Shown in pieces: positions 1 through 6,419 of a stretch of DNA of 6,419 nt (position 1 is the first letter of the stretch; every line of letters starts with the position of its first letter). Below the pieces are notes generated by a model. It ran no database searches. It was not told where the DNA came from and saw only the letters and a program-made list of their open reading frames with translations. The DNA is from an uncultured Actinomycetes bacterium. GTDB taxonomy: Bacteria; Actinomycetota; Thermoleophilia; Solirubrobacterales; 70-9. The stretch lies in contig CAMLHB010000137.1 in assembly GCA_946479725.1 (NCBI GenBank), positions 1 through 6,419 of the forward strand, given 5' to 3'. The translations under genes and the position numbers were made by a program.

Positions 1-145
1 CGGGCGTCTGGTGCAGGCCGGTGTAGATGACCTCCATGCCGGCGTCGCGCAGGGCGCGAGCGATGATCTTGGCGCCGCGGTCGTGCCCGTCCAGGCCGGG
101 CTTGGCGACGACGACGCGGATCTTGCGTGCGGTTGCTGCCTCCAT
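1..145 (-). CDS. Methylmalonyl-CoA mutase cobalamin-binding (C-terminal) subunit, 5' part only
   Basis: This is the N-terminal 48 codons of a B12-binding-domain protein; the rest lies beyond the left edge. Residues 8-48 read [20 protein letters not shown], then [28 protein letters not shown] is the DxHxxG motif, whose His (residue 21) is the lower axial cobalt ligand in methylmalonyl-CoA mutase. In this family adenosylcobalamin-dependent mutase interconverts (R)-methylmalonyl-CoA and succinyl-CoA in the cytosol. The ATG only eight codons before the domain suggests a stand-alone small subunit, with the substrate-binding TIM-barrel subunit encoded separately, as in many actinobacteria and archaea. 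No convincing Shine-Dalgarno precedes the ATG (143-145). It lies 78 nt downstream of the HAD phosphatase stop on the same strand, with a strong hairpin between. Isobutyryl-CoA or ethylmalonyl-CoA mutase small subunits cannot be excluded from this piece. Confidence 0.9.
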   Translation of the reverse strand, partial: MEAATARKIRVVVAKPGLDGHDRGAKIIARALRDAGMEVIYTGLHQTP

Positions 146-170
146 CCGGCCCGGAACCCTAGCGCGACAG

Positions 171-221
171 CGAACTGCATCAACTTCACCACCTGCTGGG
201 CAGTCAAGTTGATGCAGTTCG
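171..221 (-). terminator. Perfect 16-bp inverted repeat; probable hairpin after the HAD gene
   Basis: The arms CGAACTGCATCAACTT (171-186) and AAGTTGATGCAGTTCG (206-221) are exact reverse complements around a 19-nt loop. The loop holds a second small hairpin (CTGC 193-196, TGG, GCAG 200-203). The stem begins 2 nt after the TAA of the HAD phosphatase and ends 25 nt before the mutase-subunit ATG. No U-run follows, so if it is a terminator it is of the U-less type common in high-GC bacteria. It could instead be a processing or attenuation element in the mutase leader, or a DNA operator. The arms have 7 of 16 G+C, low against their surroundings. Confidence 0.65.
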
Positions 222-223
222 GG

Positions 224-1014
224 TTACGGGCGGACGCGTAGGCGGCGTGGCGGGGGGAGACGGCGGCGGGCGGCGACGCGGGTGGCGCCGAAGCCGGCGA
301 CGGTGGCGAGGAAGGTGACGGCGAGGGCCACCAGGCGGCGGCCGAGGCGCTCGAAGCGGAGGACCTGCCAGCCCTCCTCGCGGGCGATCGCCGTCAGCGG
401 CGGGTCGGGGTTGACGGCGACGGGGTTGCCGACCGCCCGCAGCATCGGTAGGTCGGAGAGCGAGTCTGAGTAGGCGTAGGAGGCGGCCAGCTCGATCCCG
501 TGGCGGTCGGCGAATTCCTCCATCGCCGTCACCTTGCCCTCGCCGTAGACAAAGGGGCCGTCGAGGCGGCCGGTAAAGGCGCCCTCGCCGTCGACCTCGT
601 AGCGGGTGCCGATGCCGCCGTCCATCCCCAACACATGGGCGAGCTGCTCGACGACGCCGTTGCCGGCGGCGCTGACGATGAAGACGGGGCGGCCGGCGTC
701 CTGGTGCGCGTAGACCTCTTCCAGCATCTGCGGGAAGACCCGCGGCAGGATCGCCGCCATCACTTCCGGGCCCATCCGGTCGACCGTCTTCTCGGAGACG
801 CCCTTGATCAGCTCGCGGGCGACCTTGAGCACCTCGCCGGTGCGCTCGTCGGTGGTGCCGCGGAGGCGGTAGCGGAAGTGCTCCCACCCCCAGCTCGCCA
901 GCTGCCCTCGCCCGACGATCCCCTGCTTGGCGGCGATGCGGGCGAACTGCATCCCGCTCGAGCCCGCCATCAGGGTCTTGTCGAGATCAAAAAAAGCCGC
1001 AGCGCGCTGAGCCG

Positions 1015-1018
<4 letters not shown>
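224..1018 (-). CDS. HAD superfamily subfamily IB phosphatase (SerB-like fold)
   Basis: A 264-aa phosphohydrolase with all four HAD motifs. Motif I is FFDLDKTL (9-16), with nucleophile D11 and acid/base D13. Motif II is VFIVSAAGNG (112-121), with S116. Motif III is K162 in EGKV. Motif IV is YSDSLSDLPML, with D185 and D189 for Mg2+. The helical segment between motifs I and II (about 20-105) fits the type-I cap of subfamily IB. This group hydrolyses phosphate monoesters through an aspartyl-phosphate; the substrate cannot be told from the sequence, and phosphoserine is only one option. Residues 229-246 are hydrophobic and followed by an Arg/Pro-rich basic tail, so the C-terminus may touch the membrane. 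The GTG start (1016-1018) overlaps the thiolase TGA by 4 nt, implying translational coupling; no separate ribosome site is needed. The stop is TAA at 224-226, directly before the hairpin. Confidence 0.88.
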
Positions 1019-2190
<1,172 letters not shown>

Positions 2191-2196
2191 CTACTG

Positions 2197-2203
2197 CCTT
2201 TCC
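2197..2203 (-). promoter_or_regulatory. Shine-Dalgarno of the thiolase gene
   Basis: On the minus strand GGAAAGG lies 6 nt before the thiolase ATG, within a purine-rich run. It fixes the start at 2190. The neighbouring divergent gene pepA has no such site. Confidence 0.7.
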
Positions 2204-2215
2204 TTTCCGAAGTTC

Positions 2216-2246
2216 GCTGGCCTGGCCCCTGTCCGCCAGGTCCAGC
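2216..2246. repeat. Imperfect inverted repeat in the thiolase/pepA divergent region
   Basis: GCTGGCCTGG (2216-2225) pairs with CCAGGTCCAGC (2236-2246), 10 bp apart, with one unpaired T (2241). It sits in the 95-bp gap between two divergent genes, immediately upstream of the candidate pepA -35, where an operator would be expected. It could also be a leader hairpin of the thiolase mRNA. Confidence 0.4.
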
Positions 2247-2267
2247 GGATGACGATACCGACAGGGG
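2226..2267. repeat. 8-bp inverted repeat CCCCTGTC / GACAGGGG spanning the pepA -35
   Basis: CCCCTGTC (2226-2233) and GACAGGGG (2260-2267) are exact reverse complements 26 nt apart. The left arm lies inside the loop of the preceding inverted repeat, so the two pairings are alternatives in RNA. As DNA, the arms flank the candidate pepA -35. Chance occurrence is possible for an 8-bp arm. Confidence 0.35.
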
Positions 2268-2277
2268 GGCATAAACT
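2249..2277 (+). promoter_or_regulatory. Candidate promoter of pepA, leaderless
   Basis: ATGACG (2249-2254, 4 of 6 to TTGACA) and TAAACT (2272-2277, 4 of 6 to TATAAT, and fitting the actinobacterial TAnnnT pattern) are exactly 17 bp apart. The -10 ends 8 nt before the pepA ATG (2286). Transcription would therefore begin at or next to the start codon. No Shine-Dalgarno precedes that ATG, which agrees with a leaderless mRNA. Confidence 0.5.
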
Positions 2278-2285
2278 CGCGGCCG

Positions 2286-3716
2286 ATGAAGGTCGCGGTC
2301 GAGCAAGTTGAGCCGAGGGACATCGAGGCCGATCTCCTCGTCGTCGGCCTGTCCGAGGGCGGGGAGCTGCCGGCGCCGGTGGCCTCGGCGGCCGGGGCGG
2401 ACGAGGCCAAGGCCGGCTTCAAGAAGCTCTCGCTGCTGCGGCCGGAGGGATTCCCGGCCACCCTGGTGGTGGGGCTCGGCGAGCGCGAGGACCTCGACGC
2501 CGAGCGACTGCGGGTCGCCGCCGCCCTCGCCGCCAAGGAGGCCAAGCGTCTCGACGCCACCTCGCTCGCCTGGGCGCTGCCGGAGAGCGGCGACGACGAG
2601 GCGGCGGCCGGGGCGCTCGTCACCGGGACGATCCTCGCCTCCTACCGCTTCGACCGCTTCAAGTCCACGAGTGAGGACGAGGCGCAGAGACTGGAGTCGC
2701 TGACGCTGTTGGGACCCGCCGGGCTGGCCGAGGCGGCCAAGACCGCCCGCGTCGTCGCCGCGGCCCAGAACCGGGCCCGCGACCTGCAGAACACCCCCGC
2801 CAACGTCGCCACCCCGAGCTTCCTCGCCGCCCGGGCCGAGGAGATCGCCGCCGGCGCCGACTCGGTCTCGGTCGAGGTGCTCGGGCGGCCTGAGCTGGAG
2901 GAGAAGGGTATGGGCGGGATCCTGGCCGTCAGCCAGGGCGGACCCGAGGAGCCGAAGCTGATCGTCCTGCGCTACTCCGGCGGCGGCTCCGGGCCGACCC
3001 TCGGCCTCGTCGGCAAGGGCGTCACCTTCGACACCGGCGGTATCTCGCTCAAGCCCGGCGCCGGAATGCAGGAGATGAAGATGGACATGTCCGGCGCCGC
3101 CGCCGTATTGGAGGCGGTCGCCGCGATCGCTGAGCTGGGGCTGCCGCTGGAGCTGATCGCCGCGGTTCCCTCGACCGAGAACATGCCCTCGGGCACGGCG
3201 ATCAAGCCCGGCGACGTCATCACCCACTACAACGGCAAGACGGTCGAGGTCAACAACACCGACGCCGAGGGACGGCTGATCCTCGCCGACGCCCTCGCCT
3301 ACGCCGCCGAGCTCGGCGCCGAGCAGCTGGTCGACATCGCCACCCTGACCGGGGCCGTCGAGATCGCCCTCGGCTCCACCTATGCCGGCCTGATCTCCAA
3401 TGACGACGAGCTTGCCACCGCGGTCACCCGCGCCGCCGAGGCGACCGGGGAGCTGGCCTGGCGACTGCCGCTGCACCCGGAGTACAAGGAGCTGATGAAG
3501 GGGACGGTCGCCGACCTCTCCAACCTGGGGAAAAAGCGCAAGGCCGGGACGATCACCGCCGCCTCCTTCCTCGAGGAGTTCGTCGGCGAGACCCCCTGGG
3601 CGCACCTCGACATCGCCGGCAGCGCTTGGGACGTCGGCCGCGAGTACGTCGGCAACGGCGCCAACGGCTTCGGCGTGCGGCTCCTGGTCGAGCTCGCCCG
3701 CCGGCACGCTGCTTAA
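2286..3716 (+). CDS. pepA: Leucyl aminopeptidase, peptidase family M17
   Basis: A 476-aa cytosolic metallo-aminopeptidase, slightly shorter than E. coli PepA (about 500 aa). It removes N-terminal residues, preferably Leu, from peptides and usually works as a hexamer with two metal ions per subunit. The variable N-terminal domain is about 1-150; the catalytic domain follows. Every catalytic residue is present: metal ligands K244 and D249 (VGKGVTFDTGG), D267 (KMDMSGAA), D326 and E328 (NTDAEGRL, the M17 signature), with active-site K256 and R330. All seven lie exactly 26 positions before their E. coli PepA counterparts, so the core has no insertion or deletion. The ATG at 2286 has no Shine-Dalgarno and follows a candidate -10 by 8 nt. 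The gene is divergent from the thiolase and monocistronic in this window. A role in peptide turnover is inferred; the DNA-binding function of E. coli PepA should not be assumed. Confidence 0.96.
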   Translation: MKVAVEQVEPRDIEADLLVVGLSEGGELPAPVASAAGADEAKAGFKKLSLLRPEGFPATLVVGLGEREDLDAERLRVAAALAAKEAKRLDATSLAWALPESGDDEAAAGALVTGTILASYRFDRFKSTSEDEAQRLESLTLLGPAGLAEAAKTARVVAAAQNRARDLQNTPANVATPSFLAARAEEIAAGADSVSVEVLGRPELEEKGMGGILAVSQGGPEEPKLIVLRYSGGGSGPTLGLVGKGVTFDTGGISLKPGAGMQEMKMDMSGAAAVLEAVAAIAELGLPLELIAAVPSTENMPSGTAIKPGDVITHYNGKTVEVNNTDAEGRLILADALAYAAELGAEQLVDIATLTGAVEIALGSTYAGLISNDDELATAVTRAAEATGELAWRLPLHPEYKELMKGTVADLSNLGKKRKAGTITAASFLEEFVGETPWAHLDIAGSAWDVGREYVGNGANGFGVRLLVELARRHAA

Positions 3717-3744
3717 AAGCGACTTCGTCAAAAGCGACTTCGTC
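3715..3744 (+). repeat. Perfect tandem duplication of a 15-bp unit at the pepA stop
   Basis: AAAAGCGACTTCGTC occurs twice with no gap (3715-3729 and 3730-3744), followed by a further AA. The first copy includes the last two bases of the pepA TAA. It looks like a slippage duplication. No hairpin able to terminate pepA is formed by it. Confidence 0.85.
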
Positions 3745-3770
3745 AAGGCACCGTCACCCCGCCGCTGTCG

Positions 3771-3786
3771 CTCACCTGCTCACCTG
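3771..3786. repeat. Tandem 8-bp duplication CTCACCTG x2
   Basis: CTCACCTG at 3771-3778 is repeated exactly at 3779-3786. It overlaps the stop codon of the candidate small minus-strand gene, so the duplication may have changed the end of that reading frame. Confidence 0.6.
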
Positions 3787-3929
3787 ATCCCCAGTCTCTG
3801 GACATCCGCCGTACGTCGCGGACGGCGGGGACTCGCGGGGTAGTGCAGGTCGGCGCTGATCTCGGCCTCGCTGATCGCGATCCGCGGGCCCTTTGCGCGC
3901 CGGTGCCGGTGTCGTGGGATCAGCCTCAT
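3780..3929 (-). CDS. Candidate 49-aa basic protein, unknown function
   Basis: I do not recognise this product. The frame begins with ATG (3927-3929), 6 nt after a perfect GGAGG, the best ribosome site in the window, and ends with TGA (3780-3782). The protein starts MRLIPRHRHRRAKGPRIAIS and is Arg/His-rich at both ends, with an acidic stretch (EAEISAD, about 21-27) in the middle; there is no signal peptide or membrane segment. By my count 40 of 49 codons end in G or C, in line with real genes here but not proof. It is divergent from the HxlR regulator, and a candidate promoter and two palindromes lie upstream, so regulation by HxlR is a reasonable guess. It could also be the stump of a longer decayed gene, since tandem duplications touch its 3' end, or a chance frame. 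Confidence 0.45.
   Translation of the reverse strand: MRLIPRHRHRRAKGPRIAISEAEISADLHYPASPRRPRRTADVQRLGIR
3806..3828. repeat. GC-rich hairpin CCGCCGT / ACGGCGG
   Basis: Seven-base arms (3806-3812 and 3822-3828) enclose a 9-nt loop. It lies inside the 3' half of the candidate small gene and 90 nt past pepA. It could stop read-through from pepA, but there is no U-run, and such stems arise readily in GC-rich coding sequence. Confidence 0.3.
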
Positions 3930-3935
3930 CTGGAG

Positions 3936-3940
3936 CCTCC
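3936..3940 (-). promoter_or_regulatory. GGAGG Shine-Dalgarno for the small minus-strand gene
   Basis: On the minus strand GGAGG is followed by 6 nt and then ATG (3927-3929). This ideal spacing is the main reason to treat the 49-codon frame as translated. Confidence 0.55.
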
Positions 3941-3950
3941 AATCGGCTTG

Positions 3951-3965
3951 GTTGCATGAAGCAAC
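3951..3965. promoter_or_regulatory. Palindrome 1 of a pair, candidate HxlR operator
   Basis: GTTGCATGAAGCAAC has perfect 5-bp arms (GTTGC/GCAAC) around ATGAA. It matches palindrome 2 at 13 of 15 positions. It lies between the candidate promoter and the ribosome site of the small minus-strand gene. HxlR-family winged-helix dimers typically bind short palindromes near their own genes. Confidence 0.55.
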
Positions 3966-3979
3966 TCTGGACCGCTGCG

Positions 3980-4008
3980 AGCCTAGCGGAGTCATTTGCT
4001 TGAAGCAA
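3980..4008 (-). promoter_or_regulatory. Candidate promoter of the small minus-strand gene
   Basis: On the minus strand TTGCTT (4003-4008) and TAGGCT (3980-3985) are 17 bp apart. Each matches consensus at 3 of 6 positions, and the -10 fits TAnnnT. The -35 lies inside palindrome 2, and palindrome 1 lies just downstream of the expected start site. A protein bound to either would block transcription. Confidence 0.35.
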
Positions 4009-4009
4009 C
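3995..4009. promoter_or_regulatory. Palindrome 2 of a pair, candidate HxlR operator
   Basis: TTTGCTTGAAGCAAC has arms TTGC/GCAA around TTGAA and shares the core TTGCNTGAAGCAA with palindrome 1. The centres are 44 bp apart, about four helical turns, so two dimers would sit on roughly the same face. It ends 3 nt before the HxlR GTG at 4013, which suggests autoregulation. Confidence 0.55.
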
Positions 4010-4012
4010 CCA

Positions 4013-4513
4013 GTGTGCGATCATTCACACGTGCTGCGCCGCGACTATCCCGGCCTCGATGACTCCGTCGCCAAAGCGCTGGAGGTGATCGGGGAGCGCT
4101 GGTCACTCCTGATCGTGCGCACGGTGATGCACGGCAACCGCCGCTTCGGCGAGATCCAGGAGTCGCTCGGGATCGCCCGCAACGTCCTCTCGGCCCGCCT
4201 CCAGCGCCTCGTCGACGAGGAGATCCTCGAGCGCCGCGCCTACCAGGAGACCCCGCCCCGCTACGAGTACTTCCTCACCGAGAAGGGGCTCGACCTCTGG
4301 CCCGCCCTGATCGCCCTCCTGCACTGGGGCGACCGCTACTCCCCCAACCCCGGCGGCCCGCTGCGGCTGATCGTCCACAAGGAGTGCGGCGGGACCGTCA
4401 GCGAGCGCGGGATCTGCGAAAGCTGCGGCAAGCTGCTCACCGCCCGCGACGCCAAGCAGGTGCCGGGGCCGGGAGCAACGCAGGCAGCCGGCGAGGCCGC
4501 GGCCGTCACCTAG
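4013..4513 (+). CDS. HxlR-family winged-helix transcriptional regulator
   Basis: A 166-aa DNA-binding protein. Residues 17-110 form the HxlR (DUF24) winged helix: AKALEVIGERWSLLIVRTVM, then the recognition region RRFGEIQESLGIARNVLSARLQRLVDEEILERR and the wing PPRYEYFLTEKG. Family members act as dimeric repressors or activators, often answering aldehydes, quinones or oxidants through an N-terminal Cys. Here the position of that Cys (before SVAKAL) is Asp17. Instead there is an H122-x2-C125-x9-C135-x2-C138 cluster after the winged helix, which looks like a small zinc ribbon. The Ala/Gly-rich tail (146-166) appears disordered. The GTG start at 4013 has no good Shine-Dalgarno; GTG at 4031 (giving VLRRDYPG) matches the usual family N-terminus and may be the true start. 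Two palindromes directly upstream are candidate operators. The target may be the divergent small gene or itself. Confidence 0.9.
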   Translation: MCDHSHVLRRDYPGLDDSVAKALEVIGERWSLLIVRTVMHGNRRFGEIQESLGIARNVLSARLQRLVDEEILERRAYQETPPRYEYFLTEKGLDLWPALIALLHWGDRYSPNPGGPLRLIVHKECGGTVSERGICESCGKLLTARDAKQVPGPGATQAAGEAAAVT

Positions 4514-4520
4514 CTACTTC

Positions 4521-4608
4521 CACCGCCACATCGGGGTCCTTTTTCACCGTCGTGACGGCCCGGGCGAGCGCCGCCAACCAGAACACCCCCCGCCCGATGA
4601 CCAACTCA
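4521..4608 (-). pseudogene. Degraded fragment of a second substrate-binding-protein gene
   Basis: The minus strand reads [20 protein letters not shown], then VTTVKKDPDVAVEVAR and a stop. ALARAVTTVKKDPDVAVEV aligns with [19 protein letters not shown] (residues 261-279) of the intact neighbour. At DNA level 4521-4576 matches 4822-4877 at 42 of 56 positions without gaps by my count. The ELVI stretch matches ELVVI (238-242) of the intact protein, with the residues between deleted. The fragment has no start, no N-terminal half and no true C-terminus. It begins at the stop codon of the intact gene, in a different frame. This is best read as what is left of a tandem paralogue after deletion; it diverged well before it was lost. 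Confidence 0.6.
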
Positions 4609-5652
4609 ACCGCCAGCGAGATACCTATTGGTGAAGAGCTGCGAAGCGGGCGGGGGCCGTTCGACCATGCCTTCGCCGTGCATCCAGGTGAGAAGTTCGG
4701 TCGTTTGGCCAGGGTCGACGTAGCCAGATTCGGACATCAACGGCACCGTCGCCCGAACCTGTGCCTGCAGTTCGGTCTTTCCAATTTCGAAGTAGCGAGC
4801 GCCGCTTCCTTCGATCAACTTCACCGCGAGCTCGGGGTTCCTCTTCAACGCCGCGACGGCGCGCGACAGCGCCGACATGAACTTGCGAATCACCTGGGGT
4901 TCCCGAGCCGCGCGATCGGCACGGGTGATGACTACGAGTTCGTCATAGGCGGGGACTCCGAGTTCCTGCACCCGCTTGATCACCGGCTTCAGGCCCTGTT
5001 TACGTAGAGCCACGCCCTCGAGGTTCCAGGAGCCGCCGAAAATGGCGTCGGCTTCCCCTTTCGCCAAGGCCGGCACCAACCTGAAGCCGACGTGCTTCAC
5101 CTTGACGTCATCGGGCTTCAGACCTGCCTTTTCGAGAATGAATTCGAGCATCCTTTCCTGGTAGGGGATTCCCGGAACGGCGATCGTCTTGCCCTTGAGG
5201 TCAGCGATGCCCCGAACCCCCGATTTCTTCAACCAGATCAGTGCCGCAGTCGGCTGTGAGATCAAACTCCCCACCGAGACGATCGGCGCGCCTTTTTCCT
5301 TGCCGATGACGGCTTGGGGCTGCTGGGTCAGAGCGATGTCGTCGGTGTAGGCGGCGACGTACCGAACCGGCCGGCGCGCACGGATCGGGCTGCCGGGGTA
5401 GACCGTGAGACCGACGTCATCGAAGAATCCTTTCTCCACCGCCGTCAAGATCGCAACGTTGGCAGGGTCAACCCGACCGTCGAGACAGACGTGGAGCTGC
5501 GGGGGGAATGAGGGGCTCGGCTTTCCGGCGTAGGAAGGTCTCCCTGCCTTGGCAGTGGTCGGCGTCGTCGCGTCGACGGAATGACTGTCGCCGCAGCCAC
5601 CGAACAAAGCGCCGGCTACGATCAGTGCCATACAAAGGAACTCCCGCCTCAC
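4606..5652 (-). CDS. NMT1/THI5-like ABC transporter substrate-binding lipoprotein
   Basis: A 348-aa secreted lipoprotein. The N-terminus [20 protein letters not shown] has a basic start, a hydrophobic core and a lipobox (LFGGC) with C20 as the lipidated residue, followed by a Ser/Thr/Pro-rich linker (21-52). From about 53 it is a periplasmic-binding fold of the NMT1/THI5/SsuA type: [17 protein letters not shown] (68-84), [12 protein letters not shown] (104-115), [20 protein letters not shown] (121-140), [11 protein letters not shown] (151-161). Members capture thiamine precursors, taurine or sulfonates, riboflavin or similar small molecules; the QPQ and SLISQP motifs lean towards the thiamine-pyrimidine (ThiY-like) branch, but the ligand is inferred. 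No permease or ATPase is in the window. The GTG start (5650-5652) is preferred over ATG at 5629-5631 because the signal peptide needs the Arg pair. Hand counts of two 60-nt stretches give 60% and 63% G+C against 77% in pepA, so it may have been acquired by transfer. Confidence 0.87.
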   Translation of the reverse strand: MRREFLCMALIVAGALFGGCGDSHSVDATTPTTAKAGRPSYAGKPSPSFPPQLHVCLDGRVDPANVAILTAVEKGFFDDVGLTVYPGSPIRARRPVRYVAAYTDDIALTQQPQAVIGKEKGAPIVSVGSLISQPTAALIWLKKSGVRGIADLKGKTIAVPGIPYQERMLEFILEKAGLKPDDVKVKHVGFRLVPALAKGEADAIFGGSWNLEGVALRKQGLKPVIKRVQELGVPAYDELVVITRADRAAREPQVIRKFMSALSRAVAALKRNPELAVKLIEGSGARYFEIGKTELQAQVRATVPLMSESGYVDPGQTTELLTWMHGEGMVERPPPASQLFTNRYLAGG

Positions 5653-5659
5653 TACTCAG

Positions 5660-5665
5660 ACTATA
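5660..5665 (-). promoter_or_regulatory. -10 element of the substrate-binding-protein gene, leaderless
   Basis: On the minus strand TATAGT (5 of 6 to TATAAT, preceded by TTG) ends 7 nt before the GTG start at 5652, so the transcript should begin at the start codon. There is no clear Shine-Dalgarno and no good -35 at 16-19 bp. Confidence 0.5.
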
Positions 5666-5667
5666 CA
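5662..5667 (+). promoter_or_regulatory. Candidate -10 of the aldehyde dehydrogenase gene
   Basis: TATACA (4 of 6 to TATAAT) would start transcription near 5674, about 23 nt before the ATG, leaving room for the ribosome site at 5687-5692. It shares bases with the minus-strand TATAGT. No convincing -35 was found. Confidence 0.35.
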
Positions 5668-5686
5668 AAGTAATTAACGCGACGAA

Positions 5687-5692
5687 GAGAGG
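5687..5692 (+). promoter_or_regulatory. Shine-Dalgarno of the aldehyde dehydrogenase gene
   Basis: GAGAGG stands 4 nt before the ATG at 5697-5699 in a purine-rich run. It supports this start, which is also the usual distance ahead of the N-terminal FIGGEWV motif. Confidence 0.6.
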
Positions 5693-5696
5693 AACC

Positions 5697-6419
<723 letters not shown>

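Noticed and set aside
145..224. Cobalamin riboswitch before the mutase subunit
   Set aside because: The leader is only 78 nt, mostly one simple hairpin; no B12-box-like sequence or multi-helix layout fits.
11..241. Short plus-strand frames across the left edge
   Set aside because: They run antisense to the mutase B12-binding subunit and through the hairpin; no ribosome site or motif.
4013..4030. GTGTG-N8-CACAC inverted repeat at the HxlR start
   Set aside because: Five-base arms are weak, and it does not resemble the two matched palindromes; it overlaps the coding start and may be chance.
3772..4106. Longer minus-strand frames (3772-4008, and the full 3780-4106) through the HxlR upstream region
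   Set aside because: Both start upstream of the palindromes and lack a ribosome site; only the internal ATG at 3927-3929 has one, so the 49-aa version was kept.

Overview
The window is 6.4 kb of high-GC DNA, about 70% or more in most genes by eye. It has GTG starts, 4-nt gene overlaps, leaderless-looking promoters, and an actinobacterial style of acyl-CoA genes and HxlR regulator. This suggests a high-GC Gram-positive bacterium. A deep-branching actinobacterial group such as Thermoleophilia/Solirubrobacterales is my inference; no taxonomic marker is present.

Left block (1-2190, all minus strand). In transcription order this is an acetyl-CoA acetyltransferase (thiolase), a HAD-IB phosphatase whose GTG start overlaps the thiolase stop, a perfect 16-bp-stem hairpin 2 nt after the phosphatase stop, and the first 48 codons of a stand-alone cobalamin-binding subunit of methylmalonyl-CoA mutase. 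The thiolase and mutase point to short-chain and propionyl/methylmalonyl-CoA metabolism. The phosphatase substrate is unknown.

Middle block (2191-4513). A 95-bp divergent control region separates the thiolase from pepA (M17 leucyl aminopeptidase, plus strand), which looks leaderless. Past pepA lie two small tandem duplications. Next comes a candidate 49-aa basic protein on the minus strand with a near-perfect Shine-Dalgarno, divergent from an HxlR-type regulator. Two nearly identical palindromes (core TTGCNTGAAGCAA) lie between them and overlap or flank a candidate promoter. This is the most interesting part of the window: a possible regulator/operator/small-protein unit.

Right block (4514-6419). 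A GC-poorer lipoprotein, an NMT1/THI5-like ABC substrate-binding protein, is encoded on the minus strand. A degraded fragment of a second, paralogous copy lies just past its 3' end. It is divergent, across 44 bp, from an aldehyde dehydrogenase that runs off the window. No permease or ATPase for the binding protein is in view.

No tRNA, rRNA, CRISPR array, insertion sequence or origin was seen. The largest stretch without a confident gene is 3717-4012; its contents are listed item by item.
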